Source: Gammaproteobacteria bacterium
GTDB lineage: Bacteria > Pseudomonadota > Gammaproteobacteria > Xanthomonadales > Wenzhouxiangellaceae
Length of the DNA: 7,974 nt
Direction of reading: 5' to 3'
Assembly: GCA_003561495.1 (NCBI GenBank)
Contig: PWWM01000147.1
Span: 1 to 7,974, forward strand
Shown: in pieces, positions 1 to 5,380 of the stretch
How the letters are laid out: every line of letters begins with the position of its first letter
How positions within the stretch are numbered: the stretch's first letter is position 1
Made by a program: the position numbers and the translations under genes
Notes under the pieces: model-generated
Told to the model about the DNA's origin: nothing
The model's input: only the letters and a program-made list of their open reading frames with translations
Databases searched by the model: none

Positions 1-552
1 GACCGGCTTGACACCGCGCTTGAGATGACCACGCTCGACAATCTTCGCCAACGCGCGCAGCATGTCGGCCTCGTAGGTAAAATCGCGCGTCGCATAGGGG
101 CGGTCCCAATCCCCCAGCCCGCCCAGGCGCTTGAAGTCCTGGCGCTGATTGTCGATCTGCTTATCGGCGTATTCGCGGCATTTCTGTCGGAAATCCGCCG
201 CATCGATCTTGTGGCCCACCTTGCCGACCTTCTTTTCCACCTGCAGCTCGATCGGCAGTCCGTGGCAATCCCAACCCGGGATGTACGGCGCCCGGTACCC
301 GGCCACCAGCGCCGAACGGACGACGAAGTCCTTGAGAATCTTGTTGACGGCATGGCCGATATGGATATCGCCATTGGCATACGGTGGCCCATCATGGAGC
401 ATGAAAGCCGGCCGGTCGACCGTGGCTTTCTGGATCTTCTCGTAGAGCCCTTCGGCGTACCAGCGCTTGAGCATGTCCGGTTCCCGGTTGGCCAACGAGG
501 CTTTCATCGGAAAGTCGGTGCGGGGCAGGTTGATGGTGTCTTTGTAGTCCAT
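1..552 (-). CDS. ileS: Isoleucyl-tRNA synthetase, N-terminal 184 residues (runs off the left edge)
   Basis: Class I aminoacyl-tRNA synthetase that charges tRNA-Ile in the cytoplasm. The visible part opens with MDYKDTINLPRTDFPM, which matches the usual start of bacterial IleS. HDGPPYANG follows at residues 53-61, the HIGH ATP-binding signature at 64-67, and GWDCHGLPIE at 93-102. All belong to the Rossmann catalytic core; the editing domain, KMSKS loop and zinc-binding C-terminus lie beyond the window. The ATG at 552-550 is chosen because it matches the family N-terminus and the frame is open to base 1. No Shine-Dalgarno is visible: the whole upstream spacer is a pyrimidine-rich (CCACYGA) heptamer array. 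The gene follows ribF by 43 bp on the same strand, as in many gammaproteobacteria, so translation may depend on coupling to ribF or on unstructured mRNA (inference). Family assignment is very secure. Confidence 0.97.
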   Translation of the reverse strand, partial: MDYKDTINLPRTDFPMKASLANREPDMLKRWYAEGLYEKIQKATVDRPAFMLHDGPPYANGDIHIGHAVNKILKDFVVRSALVAGYRAPYIPGWDCHGLPIELQVEKKVGKVGHKIDAADFRQKCREYADKQIDNQRQDFKRLGGLGDWDRPYATRDFTYEADMLRALAKIVERGHLKRGVKPV

Positions 553-558
553 GGGTGG

Positions 559-607
559 GGTCGGTGGTCGGTGGTCGGTGGTCAGTGGTCAGTGGTCAGT
601 GGTCAGG
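559..607. repeat. 7-bp tandem repeat, seven copies, at the ribF-ileS junction
   Basis: Seven consecutive heptamers read on the plus strand as GGTCGGT x3 (559-579), GGTCAGT x3 (580-600) and GGTCAGG (601-607). On the coding strand this is a (CCACYGA)n tract. It fills the spacer before ileS and also encodes the last residues of RibF (HPDH) and its TGA stop (598-596). The two unit variants sit in blocks, which suggests expansion by slippage. Heptanucleotide tandem repeats in gene junctions recall the STRR repeats described in filamentous cyanobacteria; that analogy concerns form only. Confidence 0.95.
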
Positions 608-1522
608 GTGTCTCAAGAGGTCTCTTGCCTGTCGAGCGTCTTTTTTCATCTGGATTTTCATACTGTCCAGGTCTTCGAATTTTTCTTCGGGGCGCAGGTG
701 TTCGATGAATTCTACGCTCAAGTGCTTGCCATACAGATTGCCATCGTAATCGAACAGGTGCACTTCCAGCAGCCAGTTCCGGCCGGCCACGGTCGGGCGT
801 ATACCCAGGCTGGCCACACCCGGATGGCGGTCCAGGCCGGCGCCGGAGACCTTGACGGCAAACACGCCGGTCGCTGCCGGGGGCTCGGGTGGACGCAGGT
901 TGACGGTCGGAAAACCCAGTTCTCTTCCCAATTGATGTCCGCGCAGCACCCGCCCGGAAATCTGGTAATTGCGACCCAGCAAGTGCCGGGTGCCGGCCAG
1001 GTCTCCAGCGCCGATCACAGCTCTTAGCAATGACGAGGACACGCGCTGACCCTCAACGGAGATCTCCTCAATCACCTGTACGGTAAATCCCAGCTCCCGG
1101 CCGAGCTGTTCGAGCCGCTCAACATCACCGGCTGCCCGTGCGCCGAAACGAAAATCACCACCGACAACCACATGCTTGGCACGTGCGCCTTCGAATACGA
1201 CCCGCCGGGCAAACTCCTCCGGCTCAAGGGCGGCAAAGCCGGCATTGAATCGCAGCATGAACATCAGGTCCAGTCCGTAGCCGCGGCACAAACTGATCTT
1301 GTCACGCACATTGAGCAGGCGTCGGACTGGGCGATCAGGCCGAAAGAAGCTGGCCGGCAGAGGCTCAAAACACATCAAAGCCGGCACCAGCTCATCGGAA
1401 CGGGCGCATACGGCCCGAACCAGGGCCTGATGTCCCCGGTGCAGACCATCGAAGTTGCCGATGGCCAGCGCAGTGGCCGGCCAACGTGCTTCGTGGTGAG
1501 AAATGTGTCTGATCAGTCGCAT
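596..1522 (-). CDS. ribF: Bifunctional riboflavin kinase / FAD synthetase
   Basis: Makes FMN from riboflavin and ATP, then FAD from FMN and ATP, in the cytoplasm. The 308-residue product has normal RibF length. The N-terminal nucleotidyltransferase (FAD synthetase) half shows GNFDGLHRGH at 22-31, VVGGDFRFG near 119-127 and RVSSSLLR at 160-167. The C-terminal riboflavin kinase half shows GRELGFPTVNL at 199-209, then GVFAVKV, SLGIRPTV and EVHLFDYDGNLYG (catalytic Glu about 253). ATG at 1522 is preferred because MRLIRHI aligns with E. coli RibF MKLIRGI; a TTG two codons upstream (1528) is the alternative. Neither has a clear Shine-Dalgarno. The last codons and stop lie inside the heptamer array. 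The upstream neighbour on this strand is the 3HB-oligomer hydrolase, 68 bp away, rather than the murJ (mviN) or rpsT often seen there. Confidence 0.96.
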   Translation of the reverse strand: MRLIRHISHHEARWPATALAIGNFDGLHRGHQALVRAVCARSDELVPALMCFEPLPASFFRPDRPVRRLLNVRDKISLCRGYGLDLMFMLRFNAGFAALEPEEFARRVVFEGARAKHVVVGGDFRFGARAAGDVERLEQLGRELGFTVQVIEEISVEGQRVSSSLLRAVIGAGDLAGTRHLLGRNYQISGRVLRGHQLGRELGFPTVNLRPPEPPAATGVFAVKVSGAGLDRHPGVASLGIRPTVAGRNWLLEVHLFDYDGNLYGKHLSVEFIEHLRPEEKFEDLDSMKIQMKKDARQARDLLRHPDH

Positions 1523-1526
1523 GGGC

Positions 1527-1541
1527 AATCGCGCGATTTTA
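1527..1541 (-). promoter_or_regulatory. Candidate ribF promoter -10 box overlapping a 12-bp palindrome
   Basis: Reading toward ribF, TAAAAT (1541-1536, five of six matches to TATAAT) lies 13 bp before the ATG. It overlaps the perfect palindrome AATCGCGCGATT (1527-1538). No -35 hexamer is seen 17 bp upstream. If this box is used, transcription would begin about 7 nt before the start codon, giving a nearly leaderless mRNA, which would fit the missing Shine-Dalgarno. A 12-bp palindrome is expected about twice by chance in a window this size, so only its position is suggestive. Confidence 0.3.
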
Positions 1542-1559
1542 ACGGCTTTTGGACATGCG

Positions 1560-1580
1560 GGGGCGTCGGGCCAGCGCCCC
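1560..1580 (-). other. GC-rich stem-loop after the hydrolase stop codon
   Basis: GGGGCG (1560-1565) and CGCCCC (1575-1580) form a 6-bp all-GC stem around a 9-nt loop, 10 bp past the TGA of the oligomer hydrolase. No T-tract follows, so it is not a canonical intrinsic terminator. It could stabilise the mRNA 3' end, cause pausing between the hydrolase and ribF, or be a chance structure in GC-rich DNA. Confidence 0.3.
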
Positions 1581-1590
1581 GGACGAAAGA

Positions 1591-3414
1591 TCAGCGATCG
1601 GCACGCAACCCCAGATGCTCCCAGTTCAGAGGCTGTCCGGCCGGGGCCGGGGTTGTTTCGAAATTGCGATCCGAGCCGGGCTCGATCTCGCCATCAAGAA
1701 CCGCTCGCACATGTTCCAGCCCGGCCCAACCGAAAGGCAGAATGGGCACGAAACGCCGATCCACCCCGGGTGCGTTGAGCAAGGCATCGAAGTGCTGGGC
1801 ATTGTCGACTTCCCAGTACACCACCGAACTACCCTGTCGGCGGGCCTGATCAACGTAGGGTCGCGAACTCAGGGCAGCCGGCACCAGCCCATCATCCCGG
1901 CCATGGACGATCAGCACCGGAATGGCTGGCAAGCGGGCACTGGCGCGGGTCGCATTGACCGCTTCGACAAGCGCCTGCGAATCTTCATCTTGACCCGCCC
2001 ACAACCCGCGCAGGCAAAGAATGCCGGGCAGGGCCGAATCCTGGCCTTCAACCATGCGATCCAGCATGTCGATTCCGCCACCGGGACCGACACCGGAATG
2101 GGTCGCCCACCAGGCATGGCGCTGTGACGTACTGGCCTGCGAGCCCGACATCTGGAAGCGACAAGGCATATCGAAGGCGCCGCGTCGCAAGTAGGCCGAG
2201 GCATAACCTGCGGCCACGGTTCGCCAGAGATCCAGTGCCACGTTGGCCGCGCCCAGTTCCAGGGCCGGGTCATCGAAGCCGGCCGAACGCAACACCTGCC
2301 GCGCCAGATCGGCTTCGGCAGCATCCAGCAGCCCGGCACCGGCCAGTGACTGGCAGCGCTGCTGTCCGGCCGCGACCAACAGCGGATTGCCCAGTGGCAT
2401 GTCCATGGTGGTGTCCTGATCAGCCAGTGTGCAGGGCTGATAGATGGCGGCCAGCGTACCGTAATCGTACAAGTGGGGACCTTCGGGCGGAGTGATGTTG
2501 GGCATCACGGCGACCACGCCATCCAGAAGACCTTGCTCATCGACTTCTGCGGCGCGCAACACGGCGCCGCCACCATTGGACAGCCCGGTGGCAATGATGC
2601 GGGTATTGGCGGGACTGAATGACCCATCCAGTGATTCATTGAGTACTTCCAGACCGAATTGGACCGCATCGAGCACGAAGCGACCCCAGTCGGCCTCCGG
2701 ATGATCACCGGAGTGGGCATGAGCCATGCCCACGGCGGTCGCGCCGAGACGCACCTCCGCGTCATAGGGCTCGAACCCCAGTTGCTGTTGACCGAATTCG
2801 ACCCGCTGACCTGAAAGCGCGACGCCATGACCATTCGAGTAATCGAAAAAGTCGGTGCCGGCGCCCTTGTCGGTATGGACCGCGGCGCAACCGTGCTCGG
2901 CGACAAAGGGCGCGGCCAGGGGAATGCCCCCGTGCACACTGCGCGACCCGGAGGCCGCAACCACGACCAGGCAGGGTTGTTCGGTGGAAAATGCATCGGG
3001 CAACTGCACCAGCACACGGGCCGGATGACGATGTCCGGGGAGGGTCCGAAACGCGGAAAACTCGAGTCCTGGAACGTTGTCCAGGTCAACCAGCAAGCCA
3101 CCGAAACCGCCGGCCGGAGACATTGCCGACAGCGAATTCCAGGCATTGTGAATAGCCAGGCGGCGCAGTTCATCAGCCGTGGGTTGGTCCGGATCAGCCG
3201 CTGACGGCGCCCCGGCCATCAGACCATCAATGCCCAGTCCGGCCGTGATCAAGTCATCGTCGTCACGATACTCACTGATCCGCCAGGTGGCCGGGTCGGA
3301 GGCGGCGGGTTCAACATCCACCGACTCGGGCTCGGGCTGGCAAGCTGACAGACTTAAAGCGACAACTAGAATGAAAACGAGATAGCACAAGCGAATCATG
3401 GTCCGAAATCTCAT
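1591..3414 (-). CDS. D-3-hydroxybutyrate oligomer hydrolase, predicted lipoprotein
   Basis: Hydrolyses oligomers of 3-hydroxybutyrate, the breakdown products of polyhydroxybutyrate, to monomers. The 607-residue product has a basic N-terminus, a hydrophobic stretch at 9-22 and the lipobox LSAC with Cys25 as the lipidation site. Gln at +2 argues against inner-membrane retention, so an outer-membrane or periplasmic location is likely. The mature part is an alpha/beta-hydrolase: nucleophile elbow GLSNGG with Ser279, probable Asp in HGRDD (507/508), and probable His541 in NAQHF. The conserved WRTVAAGYASAYLRRGAFD block (398-416) is typical of this family. The protein is somewhat shorter than the roughly 700-residue family members I recall. 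The start at 3414 has AGGAG at 3429-3425; an internal ATG at 3399 keeps the lipobox but has no ribosome-binding site. It is divergent from bdhA, the next enzyme of the pathway. Family call is strong; substrate range and location are predicted. Confidence 0.9.
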   Translation of the reverse strand: MRFRTMIRLCYLVFILVVALSLSACQPEPESVDVEPAASDPATWRISEYRDDDDLITAGLGIDGLMAGAPSAADPDQPTADELRRLAIHNAWNSLSAMSPAGGFGGLLVDLDNVPGLEFSAFRTLPGHRHPARVLVQLPDAFSTEQPCLVVVAASGSRSVHGGIPLAAPFVAEHGCAAVHTDKGAGTDFFDYSNGHGVALSGQRVEFGQQQLGFEPYDAEVRLGATAVGMAHAHSGDHPEADWGRFVLDAVQFGLEVLNESLDGSFSPANTRIIATGLSNGGGAVLRAAEVDEQGLLDGVVAVMPNITPPEGPHLYDYGTLAAIYQPCTLADQDTTMDMPLGNPLLVAAGQQRCQSLAGAGLLDAAEADLARQVLRSAGFDDPALELGAANVALDLWRTVAAGYASAYLRRGAFDMPCRFQMSGSQASTSQRHAWWATHSGVGPGGGIDMLDRMVEGQDSALPGILCLRGLWAGQDEDSQALVEAVNATRASARLPAIPVLIVHGRDDGLVPAALSSRPYVDQARRQGSSVVYWEVDNAQHFDALLNAPGVDRRFVPILPFGWAGLEHVRAVLDGEIEPGSDRNFETTPAPAGQPLNWEHLGLRADR

Positions 3415-3415
3415 T

Positions 3416-3440
3416 GGTAGAAGGCTCCTGACAGCCTACC
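3416..3440 (-). promoter_or_regulatory. Hairpin over the ribosome-binding site of the oligomer hydrolase
   Basis: In the hydrolase mRNA, GGTA+GGCT (3440-3433) can pair with AGCC (3426-3423) and TACC (3419-3416). This gives eight base pairs with a 3-nt bulge and the 6-nt loop GTCAGG. The Shine-Dalgarno AGGAG (3429-3425) is split between loop and stem, and the structure ends one base before the ATG. It could limit initiation and act as a translational control point. The pairing is seen in the sequence; regulation is inference. Confidence 0.45.
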
Positions 3441-3462
3441 AGCATCCAGCCCTTCCATGATC

Positions 3463-3503
3463 TGAACCTTGGTACATGCCCACGGCTGGACTTTGGTACA
3501 GGC
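3463..3503. promoter_or_regulatory. Direct repeat with 24-bp spacing in the divergent control region
   Basis: TGAACCTTGGTACATGC (3463-3479) and TGGACTTTGGTACAGGC (3487-3503) match at 14 of 17 positions and share the core TTGGTACA. They lie centrally in the 150 bp between the oligomer hydrolase and bdhA start codons. Two similar half-sites about two helical turns apart suit binding of a regulator such as a LuxR-type protein; the neighbouring response regulator is one candidate. The sequence shows only the repeat. Confidence 0.45.
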
Positions 3504-3521
3504 GCAGCCGGCAAGGGAGTC

Positions 3522-3530
3522 TGCTAGTCT
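3522..3530 (+). promoter_or_regulatory. Possible extended -10 element for bdhA
   Basis: TGCTAGTCT has the TGn extension and matches TATAAT at the first, second and last positions. It lies 34 bp before the bdhA ATG and 18 bp after the second TTGGTACA half-site. No consensus -35 is present at the right distance, as expected for an activator-dependent promoter. Weak evidence on its own. Confidence 0.2.
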
Positions 3531-3564
3531 CTAACCTCAACAGCCCTTCGAGATTCAAGCCAGG

Positions 3565-4335
3565 ATGAACAACCCATCTCTACGCGTTCTGATTACCGGT
3601 GCAGGCAGCGGCATCGGCGCAGGCATTGCCCGGGAACTGGCTCGTGCCGGCCCCCAGGTCATCGTCACCGATCTGGGCCTCGATGCGGCCAGCGCCATCG
3701 AATCCGAAATTCATGCCAATGGCGGCCAGGCGCAGGCCGCTGAACTCGACGTGACCAGTGAAACGTCGGTCAACACCCTGCTTGATGGGCTCCAGCAACC
3801 GCCTGATGTGGTCATCAACAATGCCGGCATCCAGCATGTGGCTCGCCTGGAAGAGTTTCCGATGGAGAAGTGGGATCAACTGGTCCAGATCATGCTGGTC
3901 GGCGTGGCCCGCCTGACCCGTGCAGTGCTGCCGGGCATGCGTGAACGCGGCTTCGGGCGGGTCATCAACATCGGCTCCATTCACTCACTGGTCGCCAGCG
4001 CCTACAAGAGCGCTTACGTGGCGGCCAAGCATGGCCTGATCGGATTCTCCCGCGTGCTGGCCCTGGAGACCGCCGACACCGACATCACCATCAACACCGT
4101 TTGTCCAACCTACGTCAAGACGCCCCTGGTGGAAAAACAGATTGCCGACCAGGCCCGGGTCCATGGCATTTCCGAGGATGAGGTGATCGAAACCATCATG
4201 CTCAAACCCATGCCCAAGGGTGTGTTCATCAGCATGGAGGAATTGGGCGGCATCTGTCAGTTCCTTATCTCGCCGGTTGCACGTAACATCACCGGTCAGG
4301 CCATCGTCGTGGATGGGGGGTGGACAGTGCAGTGA
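3565..4335 (+). CDS. bdhA: 3-hydroxybutyrate dehydrogenase (short-chain dehydrogenase family)
   Basis: Oxidises (R)-3-hydroxybutyrate to acetoacetate with NAD+ in the cytoplasm. The 256 residues are a single classical SDR Rossmann domain: TGAGSGIG at 11-18 for the dinucleotide, Asp36 at the end of beta-2 (favouring NAD), NNAG at 85-88, catalytic Ser138, Tyr151 and Lys155 (YVAAK), and PTYVKTPLV at 181-189. HVARLEEFP after NNAG and the C-terminal LKPMPKGVFI (213-222) are characteristic of 3HB dehydrogenases rather than generic SDRs. The tetrad Asn position reads Met110 (QIMLVG instead of the common xxNL); I recall Met-Leu there in some other 3HB dehydrogenases, so it may be a subfamily trait. 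The ATG has only CAGG directly before it, a poor Shine-Dalgarno. It is divergent from the oligomer hydrolase that would supply its substrate, and is followed after 52 bp by a response regulator on the same strand. Confidence 0.93.
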   Translation: MNNPSLRVLITGAGSGIGAGIARELARAGPQVIVTDLGLDAASAIESEIHANGGQAQAAELDVTSETSVNTLLDGLQQPPDVVINNAGIQHVARLEEFPMEKWDQLVQIMLVGVARLTRAVLPGMRERGFGRVINIGSIHSLVASAYKSAYVAAKHGLIGFSRVLALETADTDITINTVCPTYVKTPLVEKQIADQARVHGISEDEVIETIMLKPMPKGVFISMEELGGICQFLISPVARNITGQAIVVDGGWTVQ

Positions 4336-4342
4336 TCAAGGG

Positions 4343-4375
4343 CGGAAAGACGGGAGACGGAAGACGGAAGAGGAG
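4343..4375 (+). repeat. 7-bp tandem repeat tract between bdhA and the response regulator
   Basis: Three clear 7-bp units, ACGGGAG (4350-4356), ACGGAAG (4357-4363) and ACGGAAG (4364-4370), are flanked by degenerate purine-rich copies on both sides (4343-4349 and 4371 onward). The tract occupies most of the 52-bp spacer. Its right edge supplies AGGAG (4371-4375), the likely Shine-Dalgarno of the regulator, 12 nt before its ATG. The unit differs from the ribF-ileS array but the period is the same. Confidence 0.7.
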
Positions 4376-4387
4376 CAAAAAACCCTG

Positions 4388-5050
4388 ATGAGTACGCGGG
4401 TATTGATTGCCGATGATCATCCGCTGTTTCGGGCGGCGATGGTCCAGGCCTTGAGCGACTGCTTGCCCGAGGCCGAGGTTCTGCAGGCCCGCGATCTTCC
4501 CGAAACCTGGAAGGTGCTTGAGAAGGATGAAACCATCGACCTGGTCTTGCTGGACCTGCATATGCCGGGCAACCAGGGGCTGACCGGTCTGGCGGCCATT
4601 CGCTTGAACTTCCCGGCGGTGGCCGTGGTTGTGGTTTCAGCCAATGAGGATCCCAACGTGATTCGGCGCGCGCTCGACCATGGTGCGGCCGGTTTCATTC
4701 CCAAAAGCTCAGGCCTGGATGAGATGACGGAGGCGATTGCGACTGTGATGGACTGTCAGGAGTGGATCCCCCCTCACCTGGCCCGGGCGGTCGCCGATAC
4801 CGAAAGCACCGACGAAGACCTGGAACTGTCGCGCCGCATCGCCAGCCTGACGCCACAGCAATTCCGCGTGCTGGCCATGGTGGCCGATGGACGCCTCAAC
4901 AAGCAGATCGCCGATGAACTGGACATCCAGGAACGCACGGTCAAGGCCCATATGAGCGAGATCTTCCACAAACTCGAAGTCCGCAACCGCACCCAGGCCG
5001 GGGTCGCCTTCCGGCGCCTGGAATTGATTGACCCGGCCAGCCGCATTTGA
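4388..5050 (+). CDS. NarL/FixJ-type response regulator, ErdR/CrbR-like
   Basis: A DNA-binding response regulator of 220 residues. The receiver domain (about 1-125) has the acidic pair Asp9-Asp10, phospho-acceptor Asp56 in LLDLHMPG, Ser84 at the switch position and Lys106 in FIPKSS. The C-terminal LuxR-type helix-turn-helix (about 152-213) has LTPQQFRVLAMVADG, LNKQIADEL and RTVKAHMSEIFHKLEVRNRT. The LTPQQFRVL and LNKQIA blocks, and FIPKSS in the receiver, resemble as I recall them the Pseudomonas ErdR/CrbR regulators that act with the kinase MxtR/CrbS to control acetate use (acs). That is the basis for the subfamily suggestion. The ATG at 4388 is chosen because MSTRVLIADDHP is the normal receiver start; an in-frame ATG at 4220 lies inside bdhA. 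No histidine kinase is in the window. Position after bdhA suggests control of 3HB/acetyl-CoA use, which is inference. Confidence 0.92.
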   Translation: MSTRVLIADDHPLFRAAMVQALSDCLPEAEVLQARDLPETWKVLEKDETIDLVLLDLHMPGNQGLTGLAAIRLNFPAVAVVVVSANEDPNVIRRALDHGAAGFIPKSSGLDEMTEAIATVMDCQEWIPPHLARAVADTESTDEDLELSRRIASLTPQQFRVLAMVADGRLNKQIADELDIQERTVKAHMSEIFHKLEVRNRTQAGVAFRRLELIDPASRI

Positions 5051-5159
5051 GAAGCCCCTGAATGACTTTCATAGTACAGAATTCGGAATTCACCAAAGCG
5101 TCTTCACTACCGTTACCGGGCCCGCTGTCGCTGCGCAAACAGGATGGGAGGTAGGAGAA

Positions 5160-5376
5160 GCATCGGGTGGTATCCGACCGATCACGGACTGACCGGGTGA
5201 ACGCTTGAGTCGATATCTTCGTGTTTGGTGGCCTTGGGGTCAGTAACGTCTGCGAGTTGTCGACTGCAAGGGGAGTGGCTTTGATCCGAAGGTCGGTGGT
5301 ATGGATGGTCCGAGAAGAACTTCCTGCCCGCCGCCGCACCCGGTCAGTCCGTGATCGGTCAAATACCACCCAATGC
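5160..5376. repeat. 217-bp element bounded by 40-bp inverted repeats (MITE-like or foldback)
   Basis: The arms at 5160-5199 and 5337-5376 are reverse complements at 37 of 40 positions; the mismatches pair 5164, 5174 and 5175 with 5372, 5362 and 5361. The 137-bp interior holds a further hairpin: CTTGAGTCGA (5204-5213) pairs with TCGACT-g-CAAG (5260-5270), ten pairs with a one-base bulge. Near-identical 12-mers, AGGTAGGAGAAG (5149-5160) and AGGTAGGAGTAG (5380-5391), lie outside the arms in direct orientation and could be a target duplication, although the right one is 3 bp away from its arm and the left one overlaps by one base. No transposase or convincing ORF lies inside. The inverted repeat is certain from the sequence; calling it a miniature transposon, a structured RNA or a bidirectional stop is inference. 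Confidence 0.85.
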
Positions 5377-5380
5377 GACA

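Noticed and set aside
25..708. Plus-strand open frame of 227 codons
   Set aside because: Antisense to ileS and the end of ribF, whose products show clear family motifs; its product resembles no known protein and includes the translated heptamer repeat.
1172..2127. Overlapping plus-strand open frames opposite ribF and the hydrolase
   Set aside because: Shadows of well-supported minus-strand genes in GC-rich DNA, with no recognisable domains.
4220..4387. N-terminal extension of the response regulator from an upstream in-frame ATG
   Set aside because: The extension overlaps bdhA and translates the heptamer tract; receiver domains start at MSTRVLIADDHP.
5160..5376. Invertible promoter (phase-variation switch)
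   Set aside because: The architecture of long arms around about 140 bp would fit, but both flanking genes point toward it, so a promoter here would drive only antisense RNA; no invertase gene and no convincing promoter inside.
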